64,000 nucleotides of DNA from NCBI GenBank assembly GCA_022495005.1, contig JAGYXB010000661.1:114403-178402 (forward strand), in the 5' to 3' direction. The notes under the pieces are model-generated. The model searched no databases. It saw only the letters and a list, made by a program, of their open reading frames with translations, and was not told the DNA's origin. The number at the start of each line of letters is the position of its first letter. The stretch's first letter is position 1. The DNA is from Rhyacophila brunnea (taxonomy: Eukaryota > Arthropoda > Insecta > Trichoptera > Rhyacophilidae). Both the position numbers and the translations under genes were made by a program. This document shows, in pieces, positions 11,641 through 22,067 of this stretch.

Positions 11641-12755
11641 TAAGGATTCAAACAATTTGATGGGTGGGGCATAATATTATAGAAATGATGAATGACTTAT
11701 TATCGGGAAAACTACATGCACCATACAATGTTTGTTCACAAGCAATGCCCCCTTGCCATGTTGTTACTTTGAATGTTAGAATCACACTGCCTGTTTGAAA
11801 GATAATTCCCAACATGCATGGTATTGTTACGATTAGTTCATTATTTTCCTTCATTCTGATGTAAATAATACTATTATAATAGACGCCCTATGGATGGAAA
11901 ACAGATAAAAAAAATTAGCTCCGCCTACATTGCAATAAGTGGTACTTCAAAGACACAGATGACTCAATCGATTCGTCAGAAGATTTAAAAGGGGTCTCGA
12001 AAACAGATATTTACTTATACACAAAAAATAAGCCACTAATATTATTAAGTTGGTATGTAACATAACTGTCATCTTCAACAATAATTATTTTGAATTACAG
12101 GATGTGACTATATGTAAGAGATACATTGGTATTTTTGTTGGTTACGTTGGGAGGTGGAATTTACGGTTTTTATTTCATTTTCTCGACGTGGGGAGGGGAG
12201 TTTTAAATTAGTCAGTGTCTCGAGTTTCTAAGTCCCTTAACCAGCCACTGGTAGTTATTGATGTAATAGAAGAAAACACGTTATCCTGCAATCTTAGTGA
12301 AAAAAACAATGCAATTCTAACAAGCATTTTCATAAACTTGTTAAACCTAACTAACGACAGTCAGTTTTCGTTTAATATTTAATATAATGCACTGTTTAAA
12401 CAATCCTATTCATCTTAAAACAATACAGTCCACCCCTTTACAGAGCGAGTAACTGAGAAGAAACAACGAAATAGCCCTGCGTCGTAACACATAATATGTG
12501 TACAGGATATCGTTTTAGCTTGATACTTACATAGTTAGCACAAGAATTGTATTGTAGAAGCGCACATTCGAGCAGAAATTAAAAAAGGAGCCAGTCCGTA
12601 GAGTAAGAAAATTAAGATTAGAGTGAGTACATAGTGGCCGTTTTCTATATACGTATTAATTTAAGTTATTAAATTTGTAAGGGGTAATTTCCGATACATT
12701 ATGTTTATATTATGTAACCTTTCCAAATTCAAAATCCATTATTCTGACATTCACT
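11641..12755. other. Intronic sequence, nothing recognised
   Basis: No recognisable feature. The minus-strand ORF at 11648-11854 is treated as chance. Confidence 0.5.
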
Positions 12756-13119
12756 AAAGCCTCAATTACATTGAGCTTCTTTACGAGCTGTTTATTGGCG
12801 AATTTACAATCTGCCTGTAAAGACGCCCAGTGTAATCATCGAATAAGCTAATAAGCAGGTTGTAAACATTCTACCGAGAAAAATTGAAAGCCGGTCAACT
12901 TTATACCCTACACGCCGGTGTGTGGGCCTACTGCGTCTGCGCAGTAGAGCGCAGTACCAACCTCCCGGTAAAAAAACGAACTATGTTCCGTCAAAATAGT
13001 GGCTGGCTTGTGGCTTTTCAGCGAATGGAAAGTTTTGTGTGTAATCATCAAATCGCAGTAGCTGAACCGCCCGCTTTTAATAAACAGCTCGTAAAGAAGC
13101 TCAATGTAATTGAGGCTTT
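12756..13119 (+). repeat. MITE B, copy 1
   Basis: It is a non-autonomous TIR element. The left end AAGCCTCAATTACATTGAGC continues to about 49 bp, and the right end is its inverted copy with a short internal deletion. The second copy is at 37821-38193. A TA-type junction is likely. The 114-codon ORF at 12884-13228 starts inside the element and runs out of it, so it is not a host gene. The core TACTGCGTCTGCGCAG and CCGGTAAAAAAACGAAC is shared with family C. Confidence 0.85.
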
Positions 13120-13204
13120 ATTTTATACAAGATTTTATAAAAGAAAAACAAACGAATACCTATTCCTCTTCTGTCACTTGCTTACAAACTACGTTTATAT
13201 GACA

Positions 13205-13270
13205 ATTTATTCTATAATGAAAATTTAAAAACGTTGTATGTAAAAAGTTCTTTTTATCTTGTAATTATTC
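13205..13270 (+). repeat. Family A 3' fragment
   Basis: AAATTTAAAAACGTTGTATG and AAAAAGTTCTTTTTATCTTG match the right end of family A at 56.3 and 51.5 kb. Confidence 0.6.
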
Positions 13271-13574
13271 TATCGTTTCTATTGCACCAGTCCATATTTT
13301 ATTATTTTAAATAAAGCTCGGAAAATTCCGTATACAAAGTTGCATTGGATTTCTCATTGTATTCTTAATAGAGAGATATTAATATGGATTTTTCCAACGA
13401 TTTAATGAATGGATTTTTTTCCAATAACCGAGTGCCCACTGAACGCTTTTAATTATAAATGCAATGTTTTTGTAGCAACGTGTGAAAAATATTTTGTTGC
13501 TAGAGTATTTCGAAATTTCATATTTAATAAAAAAAATGGTAATTTATATTTTATTATATCTAGTACCTAAGTTT

Positions 13575-13870
13575 TAAATTTTAGCAAACTATGAATAGTT
13601 GAAGTGTTGTGAAATGTTCATAATTTGTTTGTTACTCGTATATTTTTTTATTGTGACTCTTGACTTGATAGGTTGGTACCTAATGGAGTTTTTACCTACT
13701 TTATTGTATTGATTATTATATAAATTACAGTTAAGAGTGTTCGTTGTCAGTGTGTGTTTGCCTTTGGTGAGTATACACAGCGCCTGAAGATGCCGAAAGG
13801 CGAAACCCGGGTCGCAAAAAACGACTGAAATGGAATAGTACAAAAATTAAGTTTTCATTAGAATTTTCAC
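13575..13870 (+). repeat. Family S copy 1, with hammerhead-like motif
   Basis: About 300 bp shared with 31071-31680, 39085-39315 (minus) and 41757-42680. It contains ATTGTGACTCTTGACTTGAT, GTTGTCAGTGTGTGTTTGCC, the motif at 13784-13813, and ACTGAAATGGAATAGTACAAA at its end. See the motif entry for the ribozyme interpretation. Confidence 0.75.
13784..13813 (+). ncRNA. Hammerhead ribozyme-like core (copy 1)
   Basis: The 30 bases read CTGAAGA, then TGCC-GAAA-GGC, then GAAA, then CCCGGGTC. This matches the type I hammerhead order: CUGANGA, stem II with a GAAA loop, GAAA, a short stem III (ACC/GGU), and a C at the cleavage position. Stem II has only three pairs and an extra U next to CUGANGA, and stem I is short (CG/GC here), so activity is uncertain. 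Hammerheads of this short stem III type are established in Penelope-like retroelements. Confidence 0.5.
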
Positions 13871-14183
13871 TCTTATAGTTAAAGTTTTTGGATTATCGCC
13901 AAATATCAAAATTTTAAGCATTGTTCGAAATAACGAATTGTACAAAAGTCGAGGAACACCTGTATTGATTAAGTTCGAATGCAATGTACTCGTGTTTGCT
14001 GTAAATGAAGATTTTCAATATTTTAATTAACGTATGATCAACTTTTTCAATATGAAACAATCATCATTTTCCATAAACAGTTTACCATATTGCATTATAA
14101 GCAATAACTATCTCTACCTAGCACTGCGATCGGAATTTATAGTTTCGTGCTGCGTTCTGGGCTATAGGGGTTATGGTACGATC
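13871..14183. other. Intronic sequence, nothing recognised
   Basis: AT-rich with no recognisable feature except the J target duplication at its end. Confidence 0.5.
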
Positions 14184-14494
14184 AGGGAACTCAGAAATAA
14201 TGGGAACTGAAATATCTAACGGGTAAGGAGATAGCAGGTAACCGACTCGAGTAAGGAAGAATCCGGGTTAAACTTACACACGTGTCAAGAATGCGTTGTA
14301 CGTCGAATACTGAAAACTGCTCTCGGTTTATGCATTTACGCTCATTTAATGTTGGTGTATTACACACACTATTGCACGTGCATAATACGTGCTTCATTTT
14401 CGTAGTACACTCACATATTCAAAAACCCTGCATCAATATGCGGCGTATTGAATAGGTATAGCCTATCGGTATTCTAATTATTATCTGTTCTGTG
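14184..14494 (-). mobile_element. Element J, Mutator-like, with 9-bp target duplication
   Basis: A 311-bp non-autonomous element whose ends read CACAGAACAGATAATA and TTTCTGAGTTCCCT on the minus strand. It is flanked by perfect 9-bp copies of GGTACGATC (14175-14183 and 14495-14503). A 9-bp duplication with short imperfect inverted ends is typical of Mutator-like (MULE) elements. A 68-codon frame (14191-14397) is nearly identical to one in the copy at 52.7 kb. Confidence 0.85.
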
Positions 14495-14503
14495 GGTACG
14501 ATC

Positions 14504-15105
14504 CATACAAAAGCGAAAATGAATTATGTTCCATATTCGAATGTAAGAAGGTTTTTTTTGTATTTCCGGAACATTTTTAGAAACATTCTATTCACGGAAT
14601 TGTAGTTATACTGACGATATAATTGTAATTGTTTGGTTATAATATATATTTAGAAGTGAATTTTAATTTAACCTACTCGTCATAACAAACACAAAACTAA
14701 TTAAAATAAATGTAAACATAATCCAAACGTTCCACACGATAATGCATTTACGCAGTCTATATTATTATCTAAAGTGTAGTTTACGAACAATGCCTTCGCG
14801 TTTTTCAATAATGAAATAGCCACCAGGAGGGAAAAATATCGCTCATAAAATGGCAAGGAGAGTGCAACATAATCTAATAAATCAAATGAAACGCGTAATT
14901 GGAAACGAAACAGTGACTAATCACATTTGCAACCCCGCCTGCAAATGTTCGCGAGTAAAAAGAAGCCTTATAAAGGAGGGTCTCAGTGCATCTACTGACT
15001 GTAGGCTTGTGTATATACCAGGCGTGAATGCAGGGGGCGATTGCAGCTTACGGACCGCTCCGAAGATTTGATAAATATTCATATGTTTGTGTATCCATCG
15101 GTGGC
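14504..15105. other. Intronic sequence, nothing recognised
   Basis: The plus-strand ORF at 14850-15071 (73 codons, several Cys) resembles nothing I recognise. I see no repeat structure. Confidence 0.45.
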
Positions 15106-15295
15106 GAAGGGTTCAGGTAGGCTGCTATTTATTCATTATTATTATTCGACCTTTTCCGATCTTAATAGGATCATATGGGCATCCACAGAGTAGAGGTTTG
15201 TATTAACAGATTTTGTTTTTTACGAGAAATGGATGTCAGCCACTTGCTCAACCTATTAGGTCCATACCCCCTAACTCACACACAAATTGAAAAAA
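15106..15295 (-). repeat. Element N end fragment and SINE-1 3' fragment
   Basis: GTGGCGAAGGGTTCAGGTAGG (15102-15122) matches the end of element N at 55.3 kb. From 15148 the sequence is SINE-1 on the minus strand (CCGATCTTAATAGGATCATA, CCACAGAGTAGAGG, CACTTGCTCAACCTATTAGG) and lacks the tRNA-like head. Confidence 0.65.
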
Positions 15296-15406
15296 AAAAT
15301 GCATACGTATGTATTTTCTAATTGCTAAATGTTAGTTTTTAAATTTCAATTAAATCTCTGTCAACCAAGCCATAATAGATAACAGTCCAAAATTATACGT
15401 CTATCT

Positions 15407-15754
15407 CAATTATACTCAACCTTTTTTTTCTTCGAGCCAAATACATATATTTGTAAAGTAACGCGGGCCGCATCGCTACTGGTGTGACGAAAAAAATCAT
15501 GAAACCCCCCGTTTTTTACAAAACATTTTTGAGATTTTAAAAATTATGCGTGCTTTTTAAATATAATCGTATGCAGTAGCAACACTCTTATACCAGATCT
15601 GATGTGGACCATAATGACAATCCTCTTCGGGTGTCGAAAAAGTCGGAACGAATCTCAAGATATACGAAATTCCTGATAATAAATGTGTTTCGAGCCGCAC
15701 ATAAAAGCTTAAAGGGCCGCATGTGGCCCGCGGGCCGCAGGTTGAGTATCGCTG
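15407..15754. mobile_element. hAT-type MITE with 8-bp target duplication
   Basis: The 348-bp element begins CAATTATACTCAACC and ends GGTTGAGTATCGCTG, with GGGCCGC-rich subterminal repeats. It is flanked by perfect 8-bp copies of GTCTATCT (15399-15406 and 15755-15762). The 8-bp duplication, CA...TG ends and the ACTCAACC subterminal motif fit the hAT superfamily. No transposase is encoded; the ORF at 15604-15894 runs out of the element. Confidence 0.85.
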
Positions 15755-15782
15755 GTCTATCTAGTAACTATCTAAAATTAGG

Positions 15783-16040
15783 TGTCCGGAAATTTGTACG
15801 TATGCAGTTCGCCGTATCACACTTCACCGTACAATGTTGTAGCGGAAATATAATATGGTTGTATAGTACTGAGATAAAATTCATGTCTAAATAAAACACG
15901 GTTCTTGTTGGTTTACATGAAGCCATAGGCAAACAAATTACACGATATACTGGATTATTTGTTAAGTTAGGTTAGTTTAGGTTTTCATTCTCGAATGAAC
16001 ATTATTGTCTGCAGTGCTCCATGAACAACGCGTATTTTTT
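15783..16040 (-). repeat. Element M-related copy, partial
   Basis: It begins GTGTCCGGAAATTTGTACGT, the terminal sequence of element M (21.7 kb), and includes GTTAAGTTAGGTTAGTTTAGG, a decayed TTAGG-like tract. It is most similar to the inverted copy at 57.7-58.4 kb (CACGGTTCTTGTTGG, ATTCATGTCTAAATAAAA). Confidence 0.65.
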
Positions 16041-16111
16041 TCATCTCGGTACTATAGAGATGTTTATATGGCCGCGGTAATACGTAATTTTATTTTAGGT
16101 ATGGTCCCAAT

Positions 16112-16834
16112 TAGGGAATCCAATCCCGAGCCGAAATTCTGATCCCGGGACTGGTCCCGGGATTGGCATTTTTTTCCATTGGTAATATAAAAAAATATAT
16201 TTACAAATAACATTGATAAAATCGGTCAAAAATAAAACTAGTATAAATTATACTATTTAAGACATTTATTGTTAATATTGTATACGTTTAATCTTGAAAA
16301 TACGTAAGTTTAATGGAGTAAATAATATTGTAATATAAATAATAATGTGAATTTAATATGAGATTGCTGTATCTGATAGTAAAGACTTAATGGATGGGTT
16401 AGCGAGATTTAAAATAGTAAAGCAAATCGTGGTGTATGGCCTTTCCGCTTCATAAATCTAATTAGTCAGCCAAATATGAAACTGCCGTAAAACGTATTAG
16501 AACATGGTGGAATTGTTAATACTTTGTTAATAGTGCGAAACATTGTTTTTTCCAATCTTTCTCATTTTTATTAATTTATGTGAAAAAATAAAATGAATCG
16601 CAACTTACACATAGGGTATAAATCAAACTTCATTCAAACTCAGTTTATTTCTAATGTAGTTATTTGTTATTAAAAGTATTTTTTCTGTTATATTTTCGTT
16701 TTTATTTTATTTTCCATAAAAATTGATAAAAAAAATCAATTTCGGGATTATGTTTATCAATCCCGGGATTCATAGGTATCGAAAATAGCTCGGGATCCCG
16801 GGATTGGAATCTCTAGTTAGGACCTCGTGACTGA
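16112..16834. mobile_element. hAT-type element inserted in family L
   Basis: It starts TAGGGAATCCAATCCCG and has CCCGGGATT repeats inside both ends; the mirrored end GGGATTGGAATCTCTA is at 16800-16815. GTCCCAAT occurs at 16104-16111 and again at 16835-16842. An uninterrupted sequence, TATGGTCCTAATATTGAAGC, at 25522-25541 shows the empty site. The 19 bases 16816-16834 between the mirrored end and the second GTCCCAAT are unexplained. Confidence 0.75.
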
Positions 16835-17225
16835 GTCCCAATATTGAAGCTCAATTTAATGTCAATGTATTATAAGTCATACACATTTATAATTTTATAA
16901 AAATCGATATTTTTTAAAATAAATATAAAAAATATTAAAACGATGAATTAGTCAAAAATCTACACGACGAAAAATTGAAAACTTAATAAACTAAATTTGA
17001 ATTATAAATATGACCATAAAATATAATGTTATAATAAGATGGGACCCTGCAACAAATTCACATTTTTTTTACAATTCTAAGTTTATCTTTGACTTAAAAA
17101 AAATCTTTTTAATGTTTTCAAATACATATTTATTAATTAATACAGTTAAAATTGTAAATTATCAAAAAAATCTCAAATTGCAAGCTTCGTATTTTTCCGC
17201 TAGGTTCTCTGCTGGCATGCCTCTC
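16835..17225 (+). repeat. Family L, copy 1
   Basis: AT-rich repeat ending CAAGCTTCGTATTTTTCCGC. It is shared with 25165-25560 (minus), 33990-34262 (plus) and 36700-37080 (minus). Landmarks are AATATGACCATAAAATAT, TTTATCTTTGACTTAAA and TCTCAAATTGCA. It contains no real gene; the ORF at 17010-17249 is repeat sequence. Confidence 0.7.
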
Positions 17226-18190
17226 CCCCTTAATACCGTGCGTACCTAAATTGAGATTCGCGTGTTTTAGATACAAAGCTTTTATTTAAAAGTAAAATAT
17301 CATTTAAACATGTAGGTACCTACGTAATGATAATAATAATATACATTTCTGTTAGGTACTTCGATTCTGAAACGTATAAAAGGTATTACGAACCGTGTCC
17401 AGTTGAAACATGCAGTAGTGTGGGAAAATCCAATTTATCACTGCCAAATAAATCGGCAGAATCAATAGAGGAAAATGTAATGTTTACCATTCGGCAAAAC
17501 GTTTGAAATATATTTTTCTATCAGCTGCGGGAAAAAGCAATAAATACGTGTTGCGGATTGCCTATGCAAAATCCTTCAGGCGCTAGGAAATCAACAGACG
17601 GCTAAGCGCGCCATCTATTGTGCGCATTTGAAAGCGAATCAGAACGGATTTAATATCGAAGCGGCTACGGGCGAGCCATTTTTTACCGTCAATAGAAGAA
17701 ACAAATTATTAATGTCTTCCGATTTATTTGTTTTTTTTTAATGTGTACACGAGACTGTTTAATTTACAAAGATATAAAATGTTTCATTATCAAAGGATAT
17801 TGATTACTATCTACCTACCTACGTTGATTAACAATCGTGTATAATTTATACCAGCGGGCCTATTCTTAACAATATCACTTTAGCACGTTTTCGTTATTAA
17901 TTTCATTCGTCTAAATTAACACGGAAGGCATTCTATACACAAAACAGTTATCGTCGGCATCTCCAATAGTTGGTAAATTCGTAATACAGCGAAAATTTAG
18001 GTTGTTAGACATGTTGGTCAAATTCGGGTATGTTCGTGCTGAGGGATACACCCGAAACCAAGCGGATACGGCCGAACTCAAGAATTTTGTATTGACACGT
18101 CAGAAATATCAACATCACCTACAATTATTGTATTAGTCATGTTATTGCAGCACACAATGTAATTTCAGTAAAATAAATATTATCTTACTA
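17226..18190. other. Intronic sequence with one GC-rich patch
   Basis: Mostly AT-rich. At 17560-17690 the composition rises and CpG is frequent (GGCTAAGCGCGCCATCTATT). No repeat family was recognised here. Confidence 0.5.
17608..17621 (-). promoter_or_regulatory. Candidate CTCF-type site
   Basis: The minus strand reads ACAATAGATGGCGC. Its last ten bases (TAGATGGCGC) fit the CTCF core YAG(A/G)(T/K)GGCGC known from flies and vertebrates; the preceding four do not. This is a single motif match and is weak evidence. Confidence 0.25.
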
Positions 18191-18442
18191 CTAAAGATCT
18201 ACCATCGTAAGTTGGCAGACGGACGAATTTGAAACTAAAATTGTCTATCGAGGATAAATTTGTTACAAATTCCATTTAATTTTACAACATGTTTCTCGAA
18301 TTATGGATTGCATAATATTTGTACAGAAATCTACTACCAATAAAAAATTATAAATTACCATTTTTTTGTTAGTTATGGTAATATTCTCAATGTCATACTA
18401 GCGCCCTCGCTGAAATGCCAATTTATGATGGTAGATCTATAG
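18191..18442. mobile_element. MITE D, copy 1
   Basis: 252 bp with inverted ends CTAAAGATCTACCATC ... GATGGTAGATCTATAG. The copy at 24231-24482 differs at only a handful of positions, so both are young. No coding capacity. The target duplication is not clear. Confidence 0.85.
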
Positions 18443-18985
18443 CTGTTACTAGCCACTCGACATTTTATAGCTCGCGGGGAACTATAAACTAAGACGGCGG
18501 TCGAATATGATTTCGTGACTCTGAAGGGGAAAAATTAACCATTATCTCGACTTTTTTTTCTAATTAACCACGAGGAAGCCCATGTGACCTCGCCGTATCA
18601 CTCATAGCTTATCGCACGAGTGTGAGAAAAAGATTATGTGAGGCGTAGTTTCTCCTCGCGCAGTAGTTCTTTCAAGCATCGATTCAGACATAAAATATTT
18701 TTGGTCATTTTAAACTTTAAATTAGTAATACGCAAAATATGTCTATTCAATAGTCTTAAAAAATGATAGTGTGATTCTGATTTGATGTATGTTCGCCATT
18801 GGCGAGAAGCAAACAGTATGCGCACGGATCTGTGAAGTTCAAATTTCAAAATTATTATTTTGAAGTCGATGACAGATGAACAAAATAAATGAAAATCTGC
18901 CTTGCTGTTATTCGCATTACACACTAAAAAAATGTTTTTACTTAATATATTATATTGGGGTCACTTAAAATAATGGCGAAGATTT
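18443..18985. other. Intronic sequence, nothing recognised
   Basis: The minus-strand ORF at 18634-18924 (96 codons) is not recognisable as a protein family. Confidence 0.45.
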
Positions 18986-19640
18986 TACAAATCATGAAAA
19001 GAAATATTGGACTTTTTTACTATTAGAGGAAATTTGAGGTGTATTACACGCCTCTGGGACTGTCCGTTGATGGGATCTGACCGATCGGAGCTGTTTGCCA
19101 GGGTCCGTCCACACACGGGCCCGATTGGCCACGCCTACTTGATAACACCCAAGGCCAACTTTGAGGCATTTGAAAAATTTGCTGCGTCATATGGAGGACG
19201 AAGTAATTCCGATCCCTTCTTAGATTCATCACTTTCAACTCCTGACTCCTCTGTTTCATTAAACTCTTTCTTTAAGCACTCAGGTGCATAGTTGCTACAC
19301 CAGTCCCATGCAGCATCACTTCGGGACAAGGAAGTGTGGCACTAAAATCATTTCATTCTGACACTTTTATAGCTTCATGGATGACGGCCGTGCACAAACC
19401 GCGGCTGCATATACATGGCGGTGGAGCGGCGGAACTCAAGTCATTCATTGGTCGACCTACCAAGCCCTGACCCAAGAATCTCAGAGACTGGTTTGAGTTC
19501 ATAACTCCATCCCTATTTAGAGTACCAACGGATATGGCACAAAAAGAAGAATATATTACTGGTTTTAACTGTTTCAAGGCCTCGTTTAAATATTCTGACG
19601 AATCGAATGCATCCTCTGTGTCAAAAAATTGGTGTGTGAC
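18986..19640 (-). pseudogene. Gene-like GC-rich block, probable decayed coding sequence
   Basis: This block has a clearly higher GC content than its surroundings and holds several overlapping ORFs: plus 19007-19291, and minus 19044-19259, 19135-19329 and 19353-19577. On the minus strand, protein-like frames follow one another in the order expected from one frameshifted reading (19577-19353, then 19329-19135). I do not recognise the product. It occurs once in the window. It may be a processed pseudogene of a host gene or an old transposon ORF; the strand is a preference, not proven. Confidence 0.35.
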
Positions 19641-20244
19641 TTATGTATGCGCGTTAGAAGTTATACTTCTTTGGCATAACAAAATAAAATAGTCGCATAC
19701 CGCGTTAGTCAAAATTCACATCAACCAAAAATATTCAAACAGTGAGAAAATAGTTTTCACCTAAACTAAATATGTAATACCAATCAAAAGTAATGTACCT
19801 ATCAGACTTAAAAATATTAAGCTAAGTTTTGACAGCTAATCACACATAAAAAGGAGTAGATACAGTTCACAACGCGAAAGAATATTTTTCACCAAGCAAA
19901 ATTCTATGGTCAAAATGGTCGGCTATGATCACATCATTGCGCGAGGCGTCATGTTTCAGAACTGTCAAATAATAAAGTAAGATATAAGAGAGAATTGACC
20001 TATCAATAAAAACTAGAATAAAGGAGGGCCGCTTATTGGAGTGCCGCTGGTTTATTTCTAGACACTTTAACTTATATCACTAAATAAATTATTTAATTAT
20101 TTCTCGTTGTTTTTATTTTATTTTGGCCAACAATTATAAACTCGTTTCCTAGGCAACGGAACAATTCTTCGTACATATAATAATAAATTCGCTGCCTAGG
20201 CAACGGAATAAACTATAATATTATACTGTATAATCGTCATGATT

Positions 20245-20322
20245 GCATTATCATACTGTGGCGTAAAGGCAGTGCGTTCGGCTGATAACCGAACAATAGT
20301 GGTTCGAATCCAATCGAGTGCG
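20245..20322 (+). repeat. tRNA-like sequence (Ile GAT-like), probably SINE head
   Basis: An anticodon arm TTCGG-CTGATAA-CCGAA (anticodon GAT at 20284-20286) and a T arm with loop TTCGAAT and 4 of 5 stem pairs are present, followed by TTTTTT, a polymerase III terminator. The acceptor strands (GCATTAT / CGAGTGC) do not pair well. This is more likely a tRNA-Ile-derived SINE head or a decayed tRNA than a functional tRNA gene. Confidence 0.4.
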
Positions 20323-20356
20323 ATTTTTTCCGTGTGAAAAAATAAATTATGTCTTA

Positions 20357-20831
20357 GGCATAAAGCCCACCAAAAAAGCGTTCGGTGCGCTCACTACTGA
20401 GTAGGCCCCCTCCCACAAGGTTAATAAGGGGCTCAAGGAGCACAAAATAATTATTATTATCAGCGTCTCTCATAACAAAGCAATAAAAATATTATTAAAT
20501 TTCTCAGGGCTTGTAATTAATATCGGACACGCAATAACTAAACAAAGAGTTCACTGTTCTTAAATAATGGCTTCTCGCCCATCTTATCGACGACGCTTCG
20601 AGAAGCGTTATTTTGCTTGCCGTATTCAATGAATGGACTACGTTGTATTTTCGTTAATTTGTATCGCCGAGAAGCCAAAAAACGATGACTCATGGGGCAG
20701 GCGGGCATAATGCGTCGTCAAATCCAGTGTACGCTGGCGTATTTGATTACGTTGTATTTTCGATGATTTACGCGCCACTTGTGAAATTTTGCGCGAGAGC
20801 CCCACTTGCTGCGTTAAGTGGGTTTTACGCC
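20357..20831 (-). mobile_element. TIR element F, copy 1, with TTA duplication
   Basis: The ends GGCATAAAGCCCAC ... GTGGGTTTTACGCC are inverted and flanked by TTA on both sides, as in PIF/Harbinger elements. The interior (CTTCTCGCCCATCTTATCG, ACGCTGGCGTATTTGATTAC) matches the copy at 54283-54796 in reverse orientation. The ORF at 20685-20867 lies inside. Confidence 0.8.
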
Positions 20832-20898
20832 TTACATGTCACACGCCAAAAATACACTCTGATCTGATTTTCAAACGCGCCTAAAGAAGTATAAATTC

Positions 20899-21664
20899 AA
20901 AAAATCGGCGCTGATAATTTATTCAAAATGGTTGGACAATACATCAACAGATTGAGTATAAATGACATGATATAATATGTACAGAGCAAAAAAAGCTGAC
21001 CGCTTTCAGGGAAGACCATAAATTTACCCCTCTGTGGGCGGTAAATATTGGAGTATCGTTCGCCGAAACGATTTCCCGGGAAATATCGAAAGGAAGTATA
21101 TAAAAAAGGAAAATCGATAAATGCCAATATCAATTTGCGAAAGAGTAATTCGTTATGGCGGTGAGCGCTACAAGGTGTCGCCGGTAATTAAAATATGTTT
21201 TATGATTCCTTATAACGTGGCGGTGAATTTATTAACGAGGCCGCTCACCCTATTTTATTTTTGATATTTTCATTTCAGATTCAAAGTCTATTAACCTCAT
21301 TGCGCCTGAGTTAATATTTTTATAGTTACTAGGGGTTGTGTTAGTTCTCTACTAATCAAGTTATTTGTTTGTAATGATTTTTACACATTATACTAATTGT
21401 CAAAGGCTATAATAGTGATGTATTGATTTTGATAAGTAGGCTTTAGCCGGCTCTCACAATATCAAAACTCGTGTTGCCTACAACGCATAGTATACGTCGA
21501 TGTGACGTCATCGTTATTCACAAAACATAAAAAAGGTTTGAAAAAAAATCTGTTGTTACAATCGACAAGTTGAATGCTTCTGGGGATCCGAGTCGAAGAC
21601 GCCAAGGTGCATACAGATACCTACGAATTGGTCATTCCTATTATACCGGCTTGCCGATCGCCGA
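20899..21664. other. Intronic sequence, nothing recognised
   Basis: A short inverted repeat, TTTACCCCTCTGTGGGCGGTAAA, lies at 21023-21045. The minus-strand ORF at 20897-21133 is unrecognised. Confidence 0.45.
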
Positions 21665-21673
21665 ATTCAAATA

Positions 21674-22058
21674 CTTGTAAGTTGTACGTATGCAGTTCAT
21701 AGTGGGACACTTATTCGTGCGCCGCATACGTGCAACATAAGTTCGTATAACATTTTATCAAATGATGAGTTCTTCGTTGAACATTTCACCGTGGAATACA
21801 TTTGTACGTATCTTACAAAATGCGGCGATAGTTTGCAAATAGTACTGTTCCAATTAGATAAACCCTAACCTAACCTAACCTAACCTAGTAAAGACATCTC
21901 CACGTGTTGTAGCATACGTACAAATATACTTAACGGTGAAATGTTCAACAAAGAGCTCGTCATTTGATTAAATGTTACACGAACTCTTGTTTCACGTAGT
22001 GCGGCGCATGAATAAGTGTCCTGCGGTGAACTGTTTACGTACAAATTTCCGGATACGC
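21674..22058. mobile_element. Foldback element M with telomere-like core
   Basis: 385 bp. Imperfect inverted arms of roughly 130-150 bp (TTGTACGTATGCAGTTCA, GGACACTTATTCGTGCGCCGC and further inward) face each other across a roughly 100-bp centre that contains (CCTAA)n. ATTCAAATA flanks both sides (21665-21673 and 22059-22067), a 9-bp duplication as in Mutator-like elements. No coding capacity. Confidence 0.85.
21865..21888. repeat. (CCTAA)n telomere-like tract
   Basis: About four to five perfect units of CCTAA, the complement of the insect telomere unit TTAGG, lie at the centre of element M. Because it is inside a transposon, it is not a telomere. Confidence 0.9.
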
Positions 22059-22067
22059 ATTCAAATA

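Larger units (their letters stand above)
19657..20898. mobile_element. TIR element E, copy 1, with nested insertions
   Basis: The left end is GAAGTTATACTTCTTTGGC and the right end AAAGAAGTATAAATTC is its inverted form. The internal landmarks GGTTTATTTCTAGACACTTT and CGCTGCCTAGGCAACGGAA are shared with the copies at 37403-37817 and 60317-61013. This copy is enlarged by a tRNA-like segment and by element F. No transposase was found. Confidence 0.75.

Noticed and set aside
12884..13228. 114-codon ORF
   Set aside because: It starts inside MITE B and runs into unrelated sequence; the homologous B copy does not keep the frame.
21865..21888. Telomere or chromosome-end repeat
   Set aside because: Only a few units, inside a transposon with a 9-bp target duplication.
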